Positions 36,492 to 50,796 are shown, counted from the stretch's first letter. The stretch is DNA of 64,000 nucleotides from Luscinia megarhynchos (GCA_034336665.1 JAPFBE010000002.1:37427406-37491405); one strand, 5' to 3'. Notes: generated from the letters alone by a model not told the origin. A program made the numbers and translations.

Positions 36492-37323
36492 AAACTCTCT
36501 TACCTTGGAGGATCCAGTTCAGGATTTTAAAAACACCAAATTCTGCTGGAGGAACACACATCCTGCACTTGTCTTTAACAGATTTTATCCTCTTTGCTTC
36601 TGTTTGTGTCTGTTTTGTCAGCTGGAACAATCCCACTCCCTGTGTCTTCCCAAACTGATGCCAAGAGATAGAGGATAAAAGCCCCACGATTTACAAAGAT
36701 ACAGCCAGCTGCATGAAAGCTGACCTGCTTTCAGGTGCTGACTCATGGAAAAGGAAAAAAAAAGGCCCAGAGGCTGATTTTGGCTTCAGAATTCCCTTTG
36801 AGTGGGAAGATGATAGTGAAAACTTAGAAAGGATAAGCAAGCAAGAAAGGAAGGAAAAGGAAAAATATTTGATAGATGCATTCTCTTGTATGTCAAAGAC
36901 ACAGCCTAACAAGCTAAGCAAACACAAACACTCAAATCTTTCTAAGCCTGAGCTCTAAGGGTTTCACACACTCCTTTTCCAAAGGTCATCTGAAGTTAAG
37001 AAACAATATGTTCCTTTGCACTTCTTTCAAGGTAGCTTTTCTCAGAAGACAGATTAGCTCTTCAAAACATTGCTTGGACATTTTAAACCTACTGCCCATA
37101 TCAAATTTTCTGAATAAAGTTTTTCCTTCTTTTTACCTCCCATATTCTCCTCCCTATAGATTGCAGATGTATAACAAAGATCCTTGCTACAGCTTATGTG
37201 CTCTTCTTAAAAATTGAGTTCTGTTTCTTGTAAAGCAAAAAATTCCCTCCCTCTATTGCCCTTACAATGAAAATGAATGTACAGCCTGGAAAAAAGTACA
37301 GTGCCCTTGTGGTCCAACAGATT

Positions 37324-37343
37324 GATAATGATGATGATGATGG
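37324..37343. repeat. Short (GAT)n trinucleotide repeat
   Basis: GATAATGATGATGATGATGG, about five GAT units followed by GGTGG. Confidence 0.85.
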
Positions 37344-37700
37344 TGGTACAGGAACTGCTCTTCTCCCACAGCTCAGGGTAACTTAGGAGGTCAACACCTG
37401 GTGTCTAAGGTCAAACTGAGCTACAAATCCAACCCCTCCTCACAGCAACACGACAGCCATGAGGAATTCTGTGCTTCCCAAAGAGCCAGGCACGGTCTGG
37501 GGGACACAGGACAGAGCCAAAGAAATGCACCTCGAGTGGGAGTATTCATCAGCTTAACCTCATCTGAAAGGGGTGAGTACTGCTCCTTTCTCTGTAGTTT
37601 GGAGGTTAAGAATACCATTACAAACAATTCATCAGCCTTTGGCTTCAGGCAGCAGGTCAAAGAGGTCTTTTAAGACTCAGAACGAAGTCAAAGAACATAC

Positions 37701-37720
37701 CTAGGTGTGCTATCTGCAAT
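37701..37720 (-). CDS. Candidate 20-nt coding micro-exon of the same gene
   Basis: On the minus strand this 20-nt block lies between an acceptor ending TGTGCATTAAAG and the donor GTATGT. It reads IADSTP plus two bases, AG, which join the first A of the next exon to make Arg. The 45-kb exon ends in phase 0 and the 32-kb exon starts in phase 2, so something of length 3n+2 must lie between them; this block fits and gives a smooth join (LQDPN-IADSTPR-SPAPV). The acceptor pyrimidine tract is weak. A second 20-nt block at 40631-40650 has the same phase and a stronger acceptor, so the choice is not settled by sequence alone. Confidence 0.4.
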
Positions 37721-40700
37721 CTTTAATGCACAGTGGCATGCAAAGGCTGTTCAAGAGTTCAGCTTGAAGTTATGACTTTGATGCAGAAATTACTGTGTGA
37801 GATTCCTGCAAAAAGCTAGAGCACTAGATCCATTAACCTGTCCATGGACTGAGGCCAGGGTCATGTGCATTTAGATATTTGCTTTATTTTTGGAAATGTT
37901 AGTTGATTTTTTTCAGTTAGAGAATGATTCTTTATCATCATTTTTAAGGTAAAGACTGGATGAAAAAAGGAGCTTTATAAAAGCAATTCAAATTTGCTCA
38001 GAAGAAGCCAACACAGATAATGATTTTAGTTTACCTAGAATATTTCAGAATGTATTTAGAGGAGATATTTAAATGCAATATTTCAGATTCTGCCTCACAG
38101 AGTCAACTCCATTCTGAAGTTTAAGAAAAAGCAGCCAGCTTGAATTCACTGAAGTTCATGCCAGGTAAGACTAAGCACATAATTATTGATCAGCTTCAGT
38201 TCTGAACTTCCAGAAAGTTCTTTTGGATGTATCTAGTTTTCTAGGGAACTGAAGTCTTCAACTTGAGGAAACAAGCTGCCCATAACCATCCAGGTACATA
38301 TCAGGTAGCATGAAAGCTACCCTGACATTTACTGGAATTATATGCACAAAAACAGGTATTGAGGTGCTAGTTTCAGATCAAATTGTGTACAGATTAGGCA
38401 AACATCACTACACTTTGCACCTCACTTACACAGTCATATTGAGGGCACCTGCAGAGAGCCAGAATTCTCTGAAAGACATGGTTCAGGTTCAGACTGCAGC
38501 AGGTAGATCAGCAGGACGTTGTCTCAGAGAGCAAAATAATGACAATTTAAATATCAATATGGTTTGTGCAGGTGAGAACGGAGAGGGAAAAGCACAAGAG
38601 CACAGACAGTACTTTGAGAGACACTTGATGATACATGGAAGTCATATTTTAGAAGCATCACTTCTGCCACAAAAGGTGTCAGACACTTCCCCATGGATTG
38701 AAAGGCAGCCAGACTCAAAGCCCAGTGCACCTCAGAGGCACAAGGCACAAGGTTAATCACATTCTGTATGAGCAAACTTACTCTGCAGTGGGCATTTAGA
38801 GGGTGCCTGAGATTACCTCTCCTGATTCATCTGCACCCTGTAAAACTTGATATAATTTCATGTTTTCCACCCTTCTTTTCTGGTGTGCAGCATCATCAAG
38901 CTCTATGAGATAACATTTAATTTCATGTTACGTGTTGAGCAGCTCCTAATGTAATTAGTCTCAATGTAATGGCGTAATTTGGTTTTGGATGGGAAGATTT
39001 ACAAAGAAAATTAGAATAAATGAATGCACAAAGCACCAGCTGGTGCTTATACCTACTCCCACATAAGAAGAATATTGCTATTTGCAATGCTATGAAAGAT
39101 GAGATAATTTGGATAACAAGGATCAACAAAGGGTGATGCAGCAGTTGGTCTAAACAGAAAGAAATCCACAGACAAATCCTGAACCATGTGGGATATGAAG
39201 CCTGCCAAAGCTGGCAGTAACCCAAAAGCATATTTTAAGAGAAATAAATATTGCAGTGCATAAATGTACCACATGGTGCATGACAGCAAGTGGCAACAGC
39301 AACAAGAACAGTAATAACTGACCAGCCAACTTGAGGGCTCCAGCTGAAGAGGGCTCCTGACTGACAACTGAACTCATGTTTACACTTTTGACCACTATTT
39401 TGAGGAAGAGGCTGTCTAATCTCCATCCTGTGTTTGGAGTTTTCAAACTTCAGATAGACAAAGCCATGGCTGACTCGATCTAGTGTTGGTGAGAGTCCTG
39501 CCTTGAGCCCTCATAAAATGAAGATGAACATGCAGCAGATGAAGAAGGTGTGAGTGTTTACATGTACCAAACATATCATATCTAAGATTTCCTGAGCAGC
39601 ACGTGAACATATCAGCAAATCCTGTTGCTAGGTAATTCCTGTCTTACAAATTTTACTTCAGTTTCTTACCCAACTTGTTTAACTTTGGGCATTTTTACAT
39701 TCCAACATTTATATTGTTGGATTTATCCTAAGATTAAAATTTAGTTTGACAAACAAGTCTATGCCCAAAGACAGACCATATTTTTCTTTGTTCTAAGTAG
39801 TAGCAATCCCTAACATCTGGACTATTCAGGTGTAATTCTTAACTCTGGAAGTCCTAAGCCAGTACAGCAGAATTGCATTCAGACATGTTTGAAGAAGCAA
39901 ACAAAATTTTTAAAAATTCCAGACCTTTATCTTAAATACAGTCCAAATCTGCATGTGTGAACCTGCATGCACATGCACACAGGCATGCTATAGGCTGATC
40001 AGGTGGTCATAGCCAGAAAGAAAGCATACTTCAAAGAGTTTTTAGGAGAAATCATGTATAGGCACTGGGGAAATTGTACAGATGGTGATTCTCTCTGGCA
40101 AAGCTTCGAATAAGAAAACAAATTCTCTTGAGGGGTTCTGTGGTTACCATATATTCCTTATATTTAACAAGTTAAGCAGGCTGACAATTAGGCAATAAAT
40201 TTCTGTGAAGAAAGTTCACGAGTTTATCTTTCTAGCATCCACCCCTTTACTGAGAAATGGGTGAGGTTTATAAAAAGGTGAAAAGGTGACTTTGTGATTC
40301 ACATTCCCTTGATATGCTGCAGGAGAAAAACCTCCATGTCCCAAATCAGAAGGTGGGACACGCCCCTGATCGAGAGCAAAGTGACCAGAGGTGATAGGAA
40401 AACTGCTGACTACATTTTTGATTTTTCTGTTTTGCATAACTCTTTACTTCCTTCATTATTTCTGGCAGACAGCTGGAGCCCTGATCTCTCAAGGCTAAAA
40501 GAATCAAATATAAAAAAAACTAGTTGGTGTTGGCAGAGGGTGAGAGCCTTATGAAAACTATTCTTAAGAACATTCAGTAATCTCTAATGTCAAACCTGAA
40601 TTAAATTAGCTATATCTACAGCTAACATACTTCTTCCTCAACAGTTCCACCTGGACACAGAGACAGATACCTGTGTATCTGTGTAAGGAATTCATTAACA

Positions 40701-43700
40701 GATGAGAAAATACCTCTGCTGCTTCCTCATAATTCTTTCTGGATCATTTTCCACCATGAAAGATTATTTTACAATATTAAAGAAGAAACTGATCTATCAG
40801 AAAATCTCTTCTAGCTCTATTGTGAGATTAATTCTTCTTGTTGACAACGATCGCTTCTTCCCTTGTACACTTGGGGTCTACATCCCAAAAGAAGTGCCAT
40901 TAAAAATCCTTGCAAATTGTGTGCCATTACAAATTCCAAACTAACACAGTATTGACACAAACATATTTTTTCTACATGCCTTAACAAAGCATGCCTCACC
41001 ACGGGAAGTGGTAACTGCAAACTAACTGTATCTCTTCTTGATTCAAGATTCAACACAAACAATATAAAAAGGAAAAAAAAAAAAAGCAAATACATAAATA
41101 GCATGTTTTTCTACAGGTATTTCTTCTTCCAAAAACCAGTGTTCTCATCTGTCTTGTCCAAAATGCATACAGCCCAGCTATACAGTTGCTAGTATATAGT
41201 TAGAGTACCTATTACTGTGGTGTTGAAGAAAATGTGTGTGCTTTCAGATCTGTTACCACAGAGCTGTAATAAAGAAAAGTCTGACTCTTCCTCAGAGGAT
41301 TCCTGTGTCTTATCAAGGTAACTCATGGCTCTCCTATTTGACCTGCCAGAGAAATTCCCCTCGTGTGAGCTGCTCCCATTTGACTGTCCAGCTGAGAGCT
41401 CTGTCACACGCAGCCCGATGGATGCAGCTGAGGCAAGCACCCAGCTCCCTGCAGCCACTGTCCAGACCTGCAGCTCTGCTACAGGTTATCAGCAAAGCAG
41501 CAGGGTCATCAGGGGGGAGTGTGTCCAATTCACAGTGCACTCCATCAGTCTACACTGAGGATTAAAGAGGATGCAAGCTACAACACTGCAGCATGTATTG
41601 GGACACTGAGTCACCAGCTTTTTCCTCATTTAATGTTGGAGCCAGCACTTGAAACAGTCTGGAAGGAAAAAAAAGCCTCCTATCCAGAGGAGTAAACCTA
41701 TAGAAGCATGCAGGACTGTTCTCCAAAAGCAGGGAGTGAGACAGGACTGTAGTCTGCTGTGACCCCACATCCTCCTGCAGCTTAATCTGCTGTGTACAGG
41801 TTAGCTATTAACAGCAGATCAGGAGGCAGCCTTGCACTTCCAGTCTGTGCACCAAACGACAGAGCAAATTTAACAAGGTTTCCCCTTCTGAAAGCTGCAA
41901 ATTAGTGCTATTTCAGCCTCAGCTCTCATTCCCCCTTCCTCATATTTAAAATAACTTACATAAAGAAGTGTTTGGGGCTTGCCAGAAGGCACAGAAAACA
42001 GGTGGATAAACTGCCTGATACATGACAACTTTGCCTAAGTACAACATTATCCTGAGGCCATGCCCAAGAAAATGACTGGAGACCTGCTTGTAGGAAAAGT
42101 GGCTATACCACACATACATATGAGTAATTACTAGTTGAACCAGAACTAATTCTACAAAGAGCTATAGCAATTGTTTGCCAAATTGAGTCTGTCGTGGCAG
42201 ATGCTAAAATAATTGCTCAGGGAGATTACAGGCCATATCCAAGCAGTTAATTCATTAGAAGTGTAATATCCAGAATGGCAATGGAAAAGCAGGCAAAATG
42301 GTAGCAGAGCACAGTTTTTAATCAAACAAGCACTACTGCCCTCCTCTGTCACCCCTATTTGAATAACCAATTCATGCTTCAGTTACTGCTCAAAACTGCA
42401 TATGTTTGCTTACTAGCTGGCCTGAACAAACTTCCCTGTGTCTTAGGTTTGGAAAAAATGAAGCATTTTATAGAGTTTTGTACAGTCATCAGTGTGAAAA
42501 ATACACAAAGTCATTGTCCCTGCTGTAAATCCCTCTCATGAAAAGAGTGGAGGATTGTTAAAAAGCTGTGACAGCTACTGGTTGCAACCAGCAAGATATT
42601 TCAGCAAACAAAGAGTCCTCAAAGACTCACAGAGGTGTTGTTTACAGAAATATCTGCATGGGTACTTGCAGGGAAAAAAATATATATTCCATGTGGAAGG
42701 GTTTTTTACCAAGGGCTCTTTTGCTTGTGTCCACTAAAGAGAAGAGAAAAGCTCAAAAAAATTTATTTCCCAGTATGAACTAACCCTTGGCTCTACTCAG
42801 ATGCAATTCCTAGCAGAGCAAAGGCTCATTTATGTCCATCAAACTCCACAAGACAGAAGTCATAGAGGATGTTATTGGCAAATAGGTCACATGCTGGCTG
42901 AATGCAATAGTGCATATATCCCTGCAGAAAGAGTAGCTGCTTGAAGGAGAAAGAGAATGGTTAGACACTGGGTTTATTTTTCATTTTTTCTCTGAGTTTT
43001 GAATGCACACTGTTAAAATTGGTCTATCCCTTAAACTTGGTCTACCCCTGAGCATTGATTACTTGTGTATGTGCACCTTCAGGACACAGCAATAAAAGAA
43101 TACCATTTCATTTGGCACAACCCACTGTAGAGGAAATGATGCTTGAAACAACACAGATAAAAATAAATATTAGACAAATATACACCAGAACTCTGCATAC
43201 CAAGAACTCCAAAGTGACTTTTACAGTCTCAGAAGCTTGGATGTGTGCAAAAGAAAACAGTGAAATTTGCTTTGTAGCCAGGTTACCAACCTTACCTCAT
43301 AGTACTTTACATCACAAAGCACACCACTCATTTACAGCTCAACATGATGCAGCAGAAGAGAACCTATTCCAAAATGTGGAGCAAAAAGCTTTTCTACAGA
43401 TTTTATGCAGAAGTTCAGCAGAAACAAGTCTGCAGCCACAATCCCAGTCACACAGGGATACACAAATTAGATCCTCCTGAACTGCTTCTGGAAGTGACAG
43501 CAAACCAACAAAGGGTGTTTTGGCAGAGACAACATATGAAACCCATTTCAATTAAACAGAGAAATAGGTCACTGTGCAATTAATGTGAGGAATTTTCTTA
43601 AGAAAACAATTTTCTCAAGAAAGTTTTGTGGAGGTCTAAGAAGAGCAGCAGCACAGGAAGAAAAATGGGTGATTCTAAATATCAAACAGCCTTTACAGCC

Positions 43701-45016
43701 TCTTGGACAAACAAATGAGAAAATCATGGCCTCTCAGGTGAGACATTTCAGCTCAGCAGGGTATCCTGAGATAAGAGCCTGGGAAACTGGGACCACAGCT
43801 GCACTCCAAGCAAGCCAGGCTCTGCCTTGGAGGCAATAGCATTGCCTCTCGTGTCTCCTCCTGCCTCAGCACCCCCAGCCATCCCCACCATCCTCCTCCA
43901 GGTAGCTGCTTCCATTTAGCAAACACAGCTACTTGCTAGCCCAGCGTGGTCAGAAAGGAATTTCTGACTGAAGTGGCTTTTGAAGGCTAGGGCAGATTTA
44001 TCACATAGTAGGAAACACATACATTTGAAATTAAAGGTTGACAAATTTTCCCAACTGTGTTTCTTTTTGAGTTCAGAATGACTTAATTTTTCAAACATAA
44101 TTCATTGGTCCCCTCAAGCAGACTTTTCTATAAGGTGATTAAATGTCTGCTTCCTGTTGCAAGAATCCCCACCCAAAATGATAAAATAAAATCATGAGAT
44201 GACAAGTGCTCCAGTGCATAGATATATCAGATATACATGAACATATACAAAGAGCTGTAAATCTATAATATTTTTCCCTCAAACTCTCCACTCAGATTTA
44301 AACACTGAAGATGTCCAAAGTGATGGCACTACCACTCACATAGAGGCAGGTGATTTCCAAATGCAATAATTCCAAATAATTTCCTGCTGTAACCTCTCTA
44401 ATCACCTGCTGGAAGACAGGATACTGTGCCACTCCAACAATGTTTACAATTAATATGCCTCTTCAAAATGGCCACTCCAATAAAGAAAGACTATTATCTT
44501 CAATCAACAGAAGAAAAGTACAATCAAAAGGAGTCTCTACTGTGTGCAAATTTTTCTGAAGGCTGTATGCCAAATGCCTCTCCTTCTGTGAAGAAAAGAC
44601 CTTGCACAAACCAGGAAAATGCAGGAACAGGGATATTCCAGTTTGGACACCTAGCATGTTTCTGATAGAAAAGTTATAAAAACTGACTTATTTTTACATA
44701 AACTTTTCTAAGAGTGCCACTAGACCTGATTTCTTACCCAGAGCTTTTGTCGTTCATTCAAATAGATACACCCAGCCTGATCTTTAAAGCTGAGCTTTTA
44801 TCAATTCTTAAACTGTATCTGATATATATGTGTAAAATAAGCTCTGTTCTGACAGTCACCTTCTTCTCAGGTCGTTGCATGGTGACCTTTACACAGCAAC
44901 CTGGAGCTGAGCAAATTGATTTGTAACAACAGGTTGAGATAATGTTTGGGAAATGCCTCATTACATCATACATTAATTTTTTGCTTCCCCTACAGACAAG
45001 AAGCAACAGACCTTAC

Positions 45017-45079
45017 ATTAGGGTCCTGCAGACTGGAGGTCTTACTGGGATTTACAAAAGTGGTCTCTTCTTTCACAGC
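45017..45079 (-). CDS. Coding exon 2 in window of the same gene
   Basis: 63-nt exon, exactly 21 codons, phase 0 to 0. On the minus strand the acceptor reads GGCTCCTTCTTTTAACAG, a good pyrimidine tract, and the donor is AAT followed by GTAAGG, close to consensus. The product starts AVKEETTFVNPS and ends KTSSLQDPN. It is hydrophilic and Ser/Thr-rich, in keeping with a disordered linker. Because it is a multiple of three and phase 0 on both sides, it could be skipped without shifting the frame, so it is a natural cassette exon. It lies 11.2 kb downstream of the 56.3-kb exon and 7.3 kb upstream of the candidate micro-exon. Function unknown. Confidence 0.75.
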
Positions 45080-48000
45080 CTGTTAAAAGAAGGAGCCAAA
45101 GTTTAGTACAACATCCATGCACTTAGGATAATACAACTGTTTATTTAAAAAAATATTCCTGTAAGCACCTCAGAAAACTGCAGTACCCAAAATGCCTACT
45201 CTGTCCAGATTTAAAAGACACAATCCTTCTGGGTTTTCATCTCCTACAGCTGAGATTCACTGTGATGAGCAGCAGTGTACAATGTGCAGGGCAATAGTGA
45301 AAGGAAGAGATTGGTACTGGAGGGGAAAGGAAGGAACTCTGACATTTGTGGTTCTTCCAGAAAGCACTTGAGCAGAAATCACACAAAATCTACACAGATA
45401 AACATTCTGTAGTTGAGCTGTCCTTTCACTTGGAGTAGAATAAATATTTATGTAGCCTAACTGAAGTAACAATGCCAACTTTTCATTCAGTCTTTGAAAA
45501 CCTAACTGAAAAAGGTGATCCTCTACATATATTCACACTGTATGCACAATTCAAGAAAATCTCACCCATTACTGCTCTCTGCTAAAATTGCAGAGTCGTG
45601 TCTCTCACAGGACATTTGTCTGTTGAGTATTGCAAAACAACTTACATGGAAATTGCTTTATCACCTAGGAAATGCCCAGTCTGGGCAGGTGTTGATATAC
45701 TTTTCCTCAGAGATGCAGTATTTCACAACCCATGTGTAAATACCAGTGTGAGGACAACACTGCCCCCCCCTACAGAAAATACTGACAACAGGGACAAGAG
45801 TATCTCCAAATCAGCCAGGGACTTCTCAGACTGTGACGTTTGCACCTCACTACATGAACAGAAGGGCACTGAAACAGTCCCACAACAGAGTGATTTTTCA
45901 GTGTTCAGTATCTGAACCACATTAATTTGAGGCCATAGGTCCAGCTCAAATGAAATTAAATGTGTCACTCTAATCCTCTTAAAAAAGGATGAAACAGATT
46001 TTCTTCAAATCCATCAAATCCAAATCAAAGGATTTTACATATATGTAAAAATATTGTAATGTTACATAAGACCTTTCATTCAATTAAAATTGACATATTC
46101 CACTTGAGGGTACTCATAAGAAAAGGAAAAAAAAATCAAAGCTGAGTTTCTTCTATACCTCAGTGATGAACTAAAATAAAAATATCAGTAGGGATACTCA
46201 ATGCTTGGGGAAATCACCCAAGCTGTGATAGATTTGGGTTTGTTTTCCCCTTGTCCTAGAGGGAACAGAGCCCTCATCACCACTTCCCAGATCATAATTC
46301 ACCCATTAATTACCCATTATTTATCTCATCAGCCATGGTGGGAAGATACTGTTCAGCTTGCACACACAATTAACTGTATGGACAACTAAACTGGAACCAT
46401 TAGCAGCCTGACAGAAAGTGAACTCTGTTCTGGGAACTCTCCAGCACAGGCAAGTATCTGAGATAATAGTTTAGAGGGCATTTTGGGACAAGTCCTTTAG
46501 TGGGAAGTTCATCCCTTCCTATTAGAATAGTTGGACCTTGTATATTGATACCAAACCCACCATCTGCAGGTCACCCTCTGACCCTCAGCAGCAGGTTTGT
46601 CCCTCTCCTAGGGGGCTAGTTTGCACAGAGCAAGCTGGTTTGCAGATGGGTTACTTGGAGGAGAACAGAATCAGCAGTAGCTACTGGAGAAGCCCCACTC
46701 CAATGCAGTGCCCTTACATATTTGGGTTTAATCTCCCTCAGGAACAGGTTTCCTCAGTCCTGCCCTCAGTCCCCTCAGTGACAAACACTGCAGAAATTAA
46801 GGAATCAGATAAATGTGGGACACAATCACAACATCACCAACATTGTAACTAAGCCAGCAAATGTTTTGCTGCTAAGGTTTTCAGTGAATTAGTGTCACAT
46901 AAATTATTTGGGGGTCAGGAGTACAATTTTAAAATTTTAATAAATTTGTAGCTTTAAGAAATTCAGCTCAGCTTTAGAAAACTTTTTTTTTGCTGGTCTT
47001 CTAGTAGCTCTGTCTAGCATAATGTTTATTCAAAATCTATCTCTTTCTTGAAAGGAAAGAAAAAATCTTTTTAAGGACTTGAGAGAAAGCATTGAAAATC
47101 ATTCTTTGTTGGCATAGATGAGCAGTGGAAGCAATATTTCTTTGTTCTACAGAAATTATAATGCTTTTTATAAAGCTGTTTAGTTTCTGAAATCTGTAAA
47201 CATGAATCCAGCTGTCAGAAACCTAATACAAAGTCTCTTCTTCCACACTGATGTCTTAGCAGCATTTTATTGTTCAGTCTGTCAAGCTAGCTGCTTATTA
47301 TGTGTCAATTTTGGTTACTTTTTAAAACTATGAATTTTAGTTCATTCCAATTTTCACCAAATTAATTGATCTGCATCTTAGGGTGCACTTGAACACAACA
47401 ATAGAAGAGAGATTACAGAGATCAAAAATGCAATGCAGGAGTTGTGACCAGTAATGAAATTATTAAAATTCCACCTACTTAAATGCTATAAGCCATGGAT
47501 CTCATTAGCTAGCTGAGAAGGCTTCACTGTGTTAGACCCTTGTGTTGCTTCTCAGCTCTGTGACTACATTATTTCTCTCTTTTATCTTCTCTGCATTGGA
47601 AGGCTAAGTCTGCATCTCAGGAAGTCATACATTCCTAAGCAGCATGACCAGCATTCTCCATCAATGAGGTATTTCTCTTGGTACTAATTTTTCTCCATCA
47701 TTACTCATGTTTTAGAGATCAGAGAAGACTCCTGTACCCACAAGTAAGCACTGCAGACTGGTGAGCAAGTAATCCCACTCTAAATTGTAAGGGGAGAGGG
47801 GGCATACAAAGAAATGGGGGAAAGGGGATGAGACCTGCCCTCAGGGTGCCATGGGGGTGCACTGGCAGGTGCAGATCAACAAGGGTGGGCTCATTCTCCT
47901 CACCCTATGCCTCTCCTCCCTATCTGTGGATGAACAGACACAGGGAAATGTTATACTTGCAGACCCTTCTGCAAAGGGCTTCAGCTGCCAGTGAACCCCC

Positions 48001-48814
48001 TTGCCTCACCTGGGGGCCTCTTGGCTTTGGGGCTGTTTGTTTCAGAATGAGGTCAGTAAGTCACAGCTGGCAGCCTGTTGCTTTTATTGCTCCTCTTAGC
48101 ACTGCAAATCAGTCACTAATCACAGAAGGACTTTCTCAGCCTCAGTGAAAAGACATGGCTGTAGAACAAGGGTTATGCCTGTAGACAGCCCTTACAATGT
48201 AATTCCCAGAGGGTCTGCCTTCATGTGGAAACAAGTGCACCTGCTGGGGCCAGGATTTGGGTTTCCATTGCAGGATGCCTTCCAGCAAGGGGCAGGGGGG
48301 CTCAGCCAAGGGCAGCAGGAGGTGCCTGGTAGGGAGCACACACAGAGCTGGGCAGAGCTCCCACCCACTGGAAGCCCAGCACTGAGCTCTGCTGGAAAGA
48401 CAGAGGCAGAAGCAAAGCATGGAACTGCTTAGATCTTAACTAAGGCAGATTCTCTCCTCCCACAGAGGCTGCTGCTCTGAGGGAGAGATTTCAGGGCATA
48501 GCAGACCTGGAAGCCCAATTTATACAGAAGCAGATTCATTTAATAATTACCCAAAGAGAAACAAGCTACTCTTCTGGCTACCAGACTGCAAACCAAATTA
48601 AAAGTTGATCCATATAATCCATCCACACAATGCCATTCTCTTTTTTTTTTTAAATCTGCATCAGGCCCAGAGGAAAAGAAAAATCATTAATGCTCTGATT
48701 TCATATGCCATTAACTTTCTGGATGATATTAGAAACAAATAATTACTTTATCATTTTAAGCATTACTTTATAGTGTTTAGGGACAGAAAGATGACTGGGC
48801 AGCAATGCCATTGT

Positions 48815-48847
48815 ACAGATGATTGCCATCTTCACAGATGATTGCCA
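48815..48847. repeat. Two-copy direct repeat of 14 bp, 19-bp period
   Basis: ACAGATGATTGCCA occurs at 48815-48828 and again at 48834-48847, separated by TCTTC. A small local duplication. Confidence 0.9.
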
Positions 48848-50757
48848 AGAAATAGTTTCACCAAAGGATGAAAAGAGGAGAAAAGTATCTAAGTAATATC
48901 ATTTTTTTCCCAAAGGTCTCTAAGCCATTTACCCATGGGCAGCCTGGGAGTTCTCAGACTGCTTTTCAGTCAGCTCCTGAGCACTGTAATCCCTGCTGCT
49001 GCCTTGGCAGCCAGGTCCTTTGGAGCCTTAGAGAGGGGGTGGATGCTCCAGGGATGCTATGCCAGACTCTGATGAGCTTTCTAGAGGGGGTGGGAACACT
49101 TTCTGGCCCATGAGAGTAATCCCATGCATGAATTCATAAGTCCTGGTGGCTGGATTTGCTTGGTGAACAGCAGCTGCTTCAATTTTCTTCTGAAGAAAGA
49201 GTTAGCCCCAGGATAATTGAGCACAGAACCTCAAGATGGGAATTGGTTGCACCAAGCATGTACCAAGAGGGAAAACACAGTAAAGACAGAACTCTGGGTG
49301 CAGCCTTCAGTGATTTTTGCCAGTGAGGCACTGTGCAAGGCAGTCTGTGCTCTTCATGCCTCAAGCAAGCACCATGGGGAGCCAGTGCCATCTGTGCCTC
49401 CTCCATCACAAGGGACACTGCTGCAGCTCTCACCTCTACTGATCCAAAATAGGAGTACCTTGGATAAGCAAAAAACTGCATGAGGAATCAGACCACTGCA
49501 GCTGAGGGAGAGTGCCAGATTCTCATCTGAGAAAGACAAGGGTCTAGAAGGCTCATAGGAAACACATGATGCCTCTTATTTAGCAATTTCACAAAGTTCT
49601 CAGTTGCAGAAGGGAAGAGACAGCAACACAGCTTTCTCCAACATGTTTGGAGATCTTCAAAGGTAAGGAAGGAATGACTCTTACTGCAGTGGCATGGAAA
49701 TACTTCTCTATCTTGGCTCTTTCTGAGTCTGTAATGATGCTAAAGAGGCCTGAATCATATTTGATTTTCCAGCTCTTTATAAACTTTTTTATCTTTTGTC
49801 AGCCATGCCAAGTGTTGGCTGATCTCATTAGATAATACAGGCTAAGGAACATGTCATCAGGAAGAATGTTCTGCCAAGGTAAACCTCCCTTGGTGATTTA
49901 ATATGTCAAATGTAACTTTTCAGGCAGAAAAGCATGATGTTTATGTCTCTTGGGAGCAGACTACTCTGTTTTTTCCCTCGGAATGAGGCCTGGCACCATG
50001 GGCTGTGGCAGGGCTCTTACACATCAGGGCAATTAGCAGTTCTTGTCTCATCATGTCCTGGCACTTAGAGACACACCAGAGAGGAGACAGAGCTGACTTA
50101 CCCACAGCTCTCAGAGTCTTGTGACACCACTGCCACATTTGCCTCCACTATCCCAGGGAATGAACTGAAGATCTCATCAGTTCCCACATTCTGTTTATGT
50201 AAATCTTCACTCCCCTCTGCACCTCCAGAAAGGTTGCCACATCATTTCCTCAGTTCCTTCCCTGATTTTGAGGCATCATTGCTGACACACTTCTAATGAG
50301 CTGCCATGTACCATATATTCCTCACACACAATCAAAATCCTGTATTTTTAAACCTGTGGAACCATCAAATTCCTGTAGTCTCACTTTTTCAGCTGAGCAA
50401 ACCTGTTCCCACATAGCAACTGAACACAGAGAATCTGAAGCTGAGCCATTTTTAAGTTCCATTGTTATGAACAATTATAACTGATGTGATGTTGCACTTG
50501 CTGCTGCTCCAGTTGAGAGTCCCAGAGCAGTTGCTTCTTTTTACCTAGCCTGAAACTTGGCAGTGGGGTTATTGCTCATCCAAGTGGGTGACTAACAGCA
50601 ACAGCTTTAGCAAGGAAGGCACAGTGTACATAAGGAGCTGTGGAAGCTTCCCCCACAGCCTGAACACCTCAGCTGTGACCTGTTATGCTCACATAATTTC
50701 AGTTCTGATCTCTGTGCAAAGACTGTCAAATTGTGCAGCAGCTCGGGGCTGTGAATA

Positions 50758-50796
50758 AGGAGGGATGGAGGGAGGGAGGAAAGGAAGAGAGGGAAG
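50758..50796. repeat. (GGGA)n-like purine tract
   Basis: AGGAGGGATGGAGGGAGGG then AGGAAAGGAAGAGAGGG. It contains several GGG triplets at short spacing, so a G-quadruplex on the plus strand is conceivable. Confidence 0.85.

Larger units (their letters stand above)
32143..45016 (-). other. Intron(s) between the 32-kb and 45-kb exons
   Basis: 12.9 kb of mostly AT-rich unique sequence that must contain at least one further coding piece, because the flanking phases do not match. Two 20-nt candidates are at 37701-37720 and 40631-40650. It also carries the (TA)n tract, the LTR-like patch, the inverted repeat near 36.47 kb and a short (GAT)n. The long plus-strand frames at 38.3 and 43.1 kb show no coding evidence beyond their length. 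Confidence 0.7.

Noticed and set aside
36497..36660. Minus-strand exon-like block ending at a CAAG-GTAAGA donor
   Set aside because: The donor is strong, but it ends in phase 1, which leads to a stop in the 32-kb exon unless a less likely internal acceptor is used; acceptors upstream are weak.
38310..38756. 148-codon plus-strand open frame
   Set aside because: No recognisable domain, no splice structure, and it lies inside an intron of the minus-strand gene; length alone is within what chance gives over 64 kb.
39150..39446. 98-codon minus-strand frame with hydrophobic stretches resembling membrane helices
   Set aside because: Three overlapping frames here are equally hydrophobic, the usual effect of T-rich codons; no acceptor and donor pair fits the gene's phases.
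43055..43480. 141-codon plus-strand open frame
   Set aside because: Composition is ordinary for translated intron sequence, with no domain or supporting splice or promoter signal.
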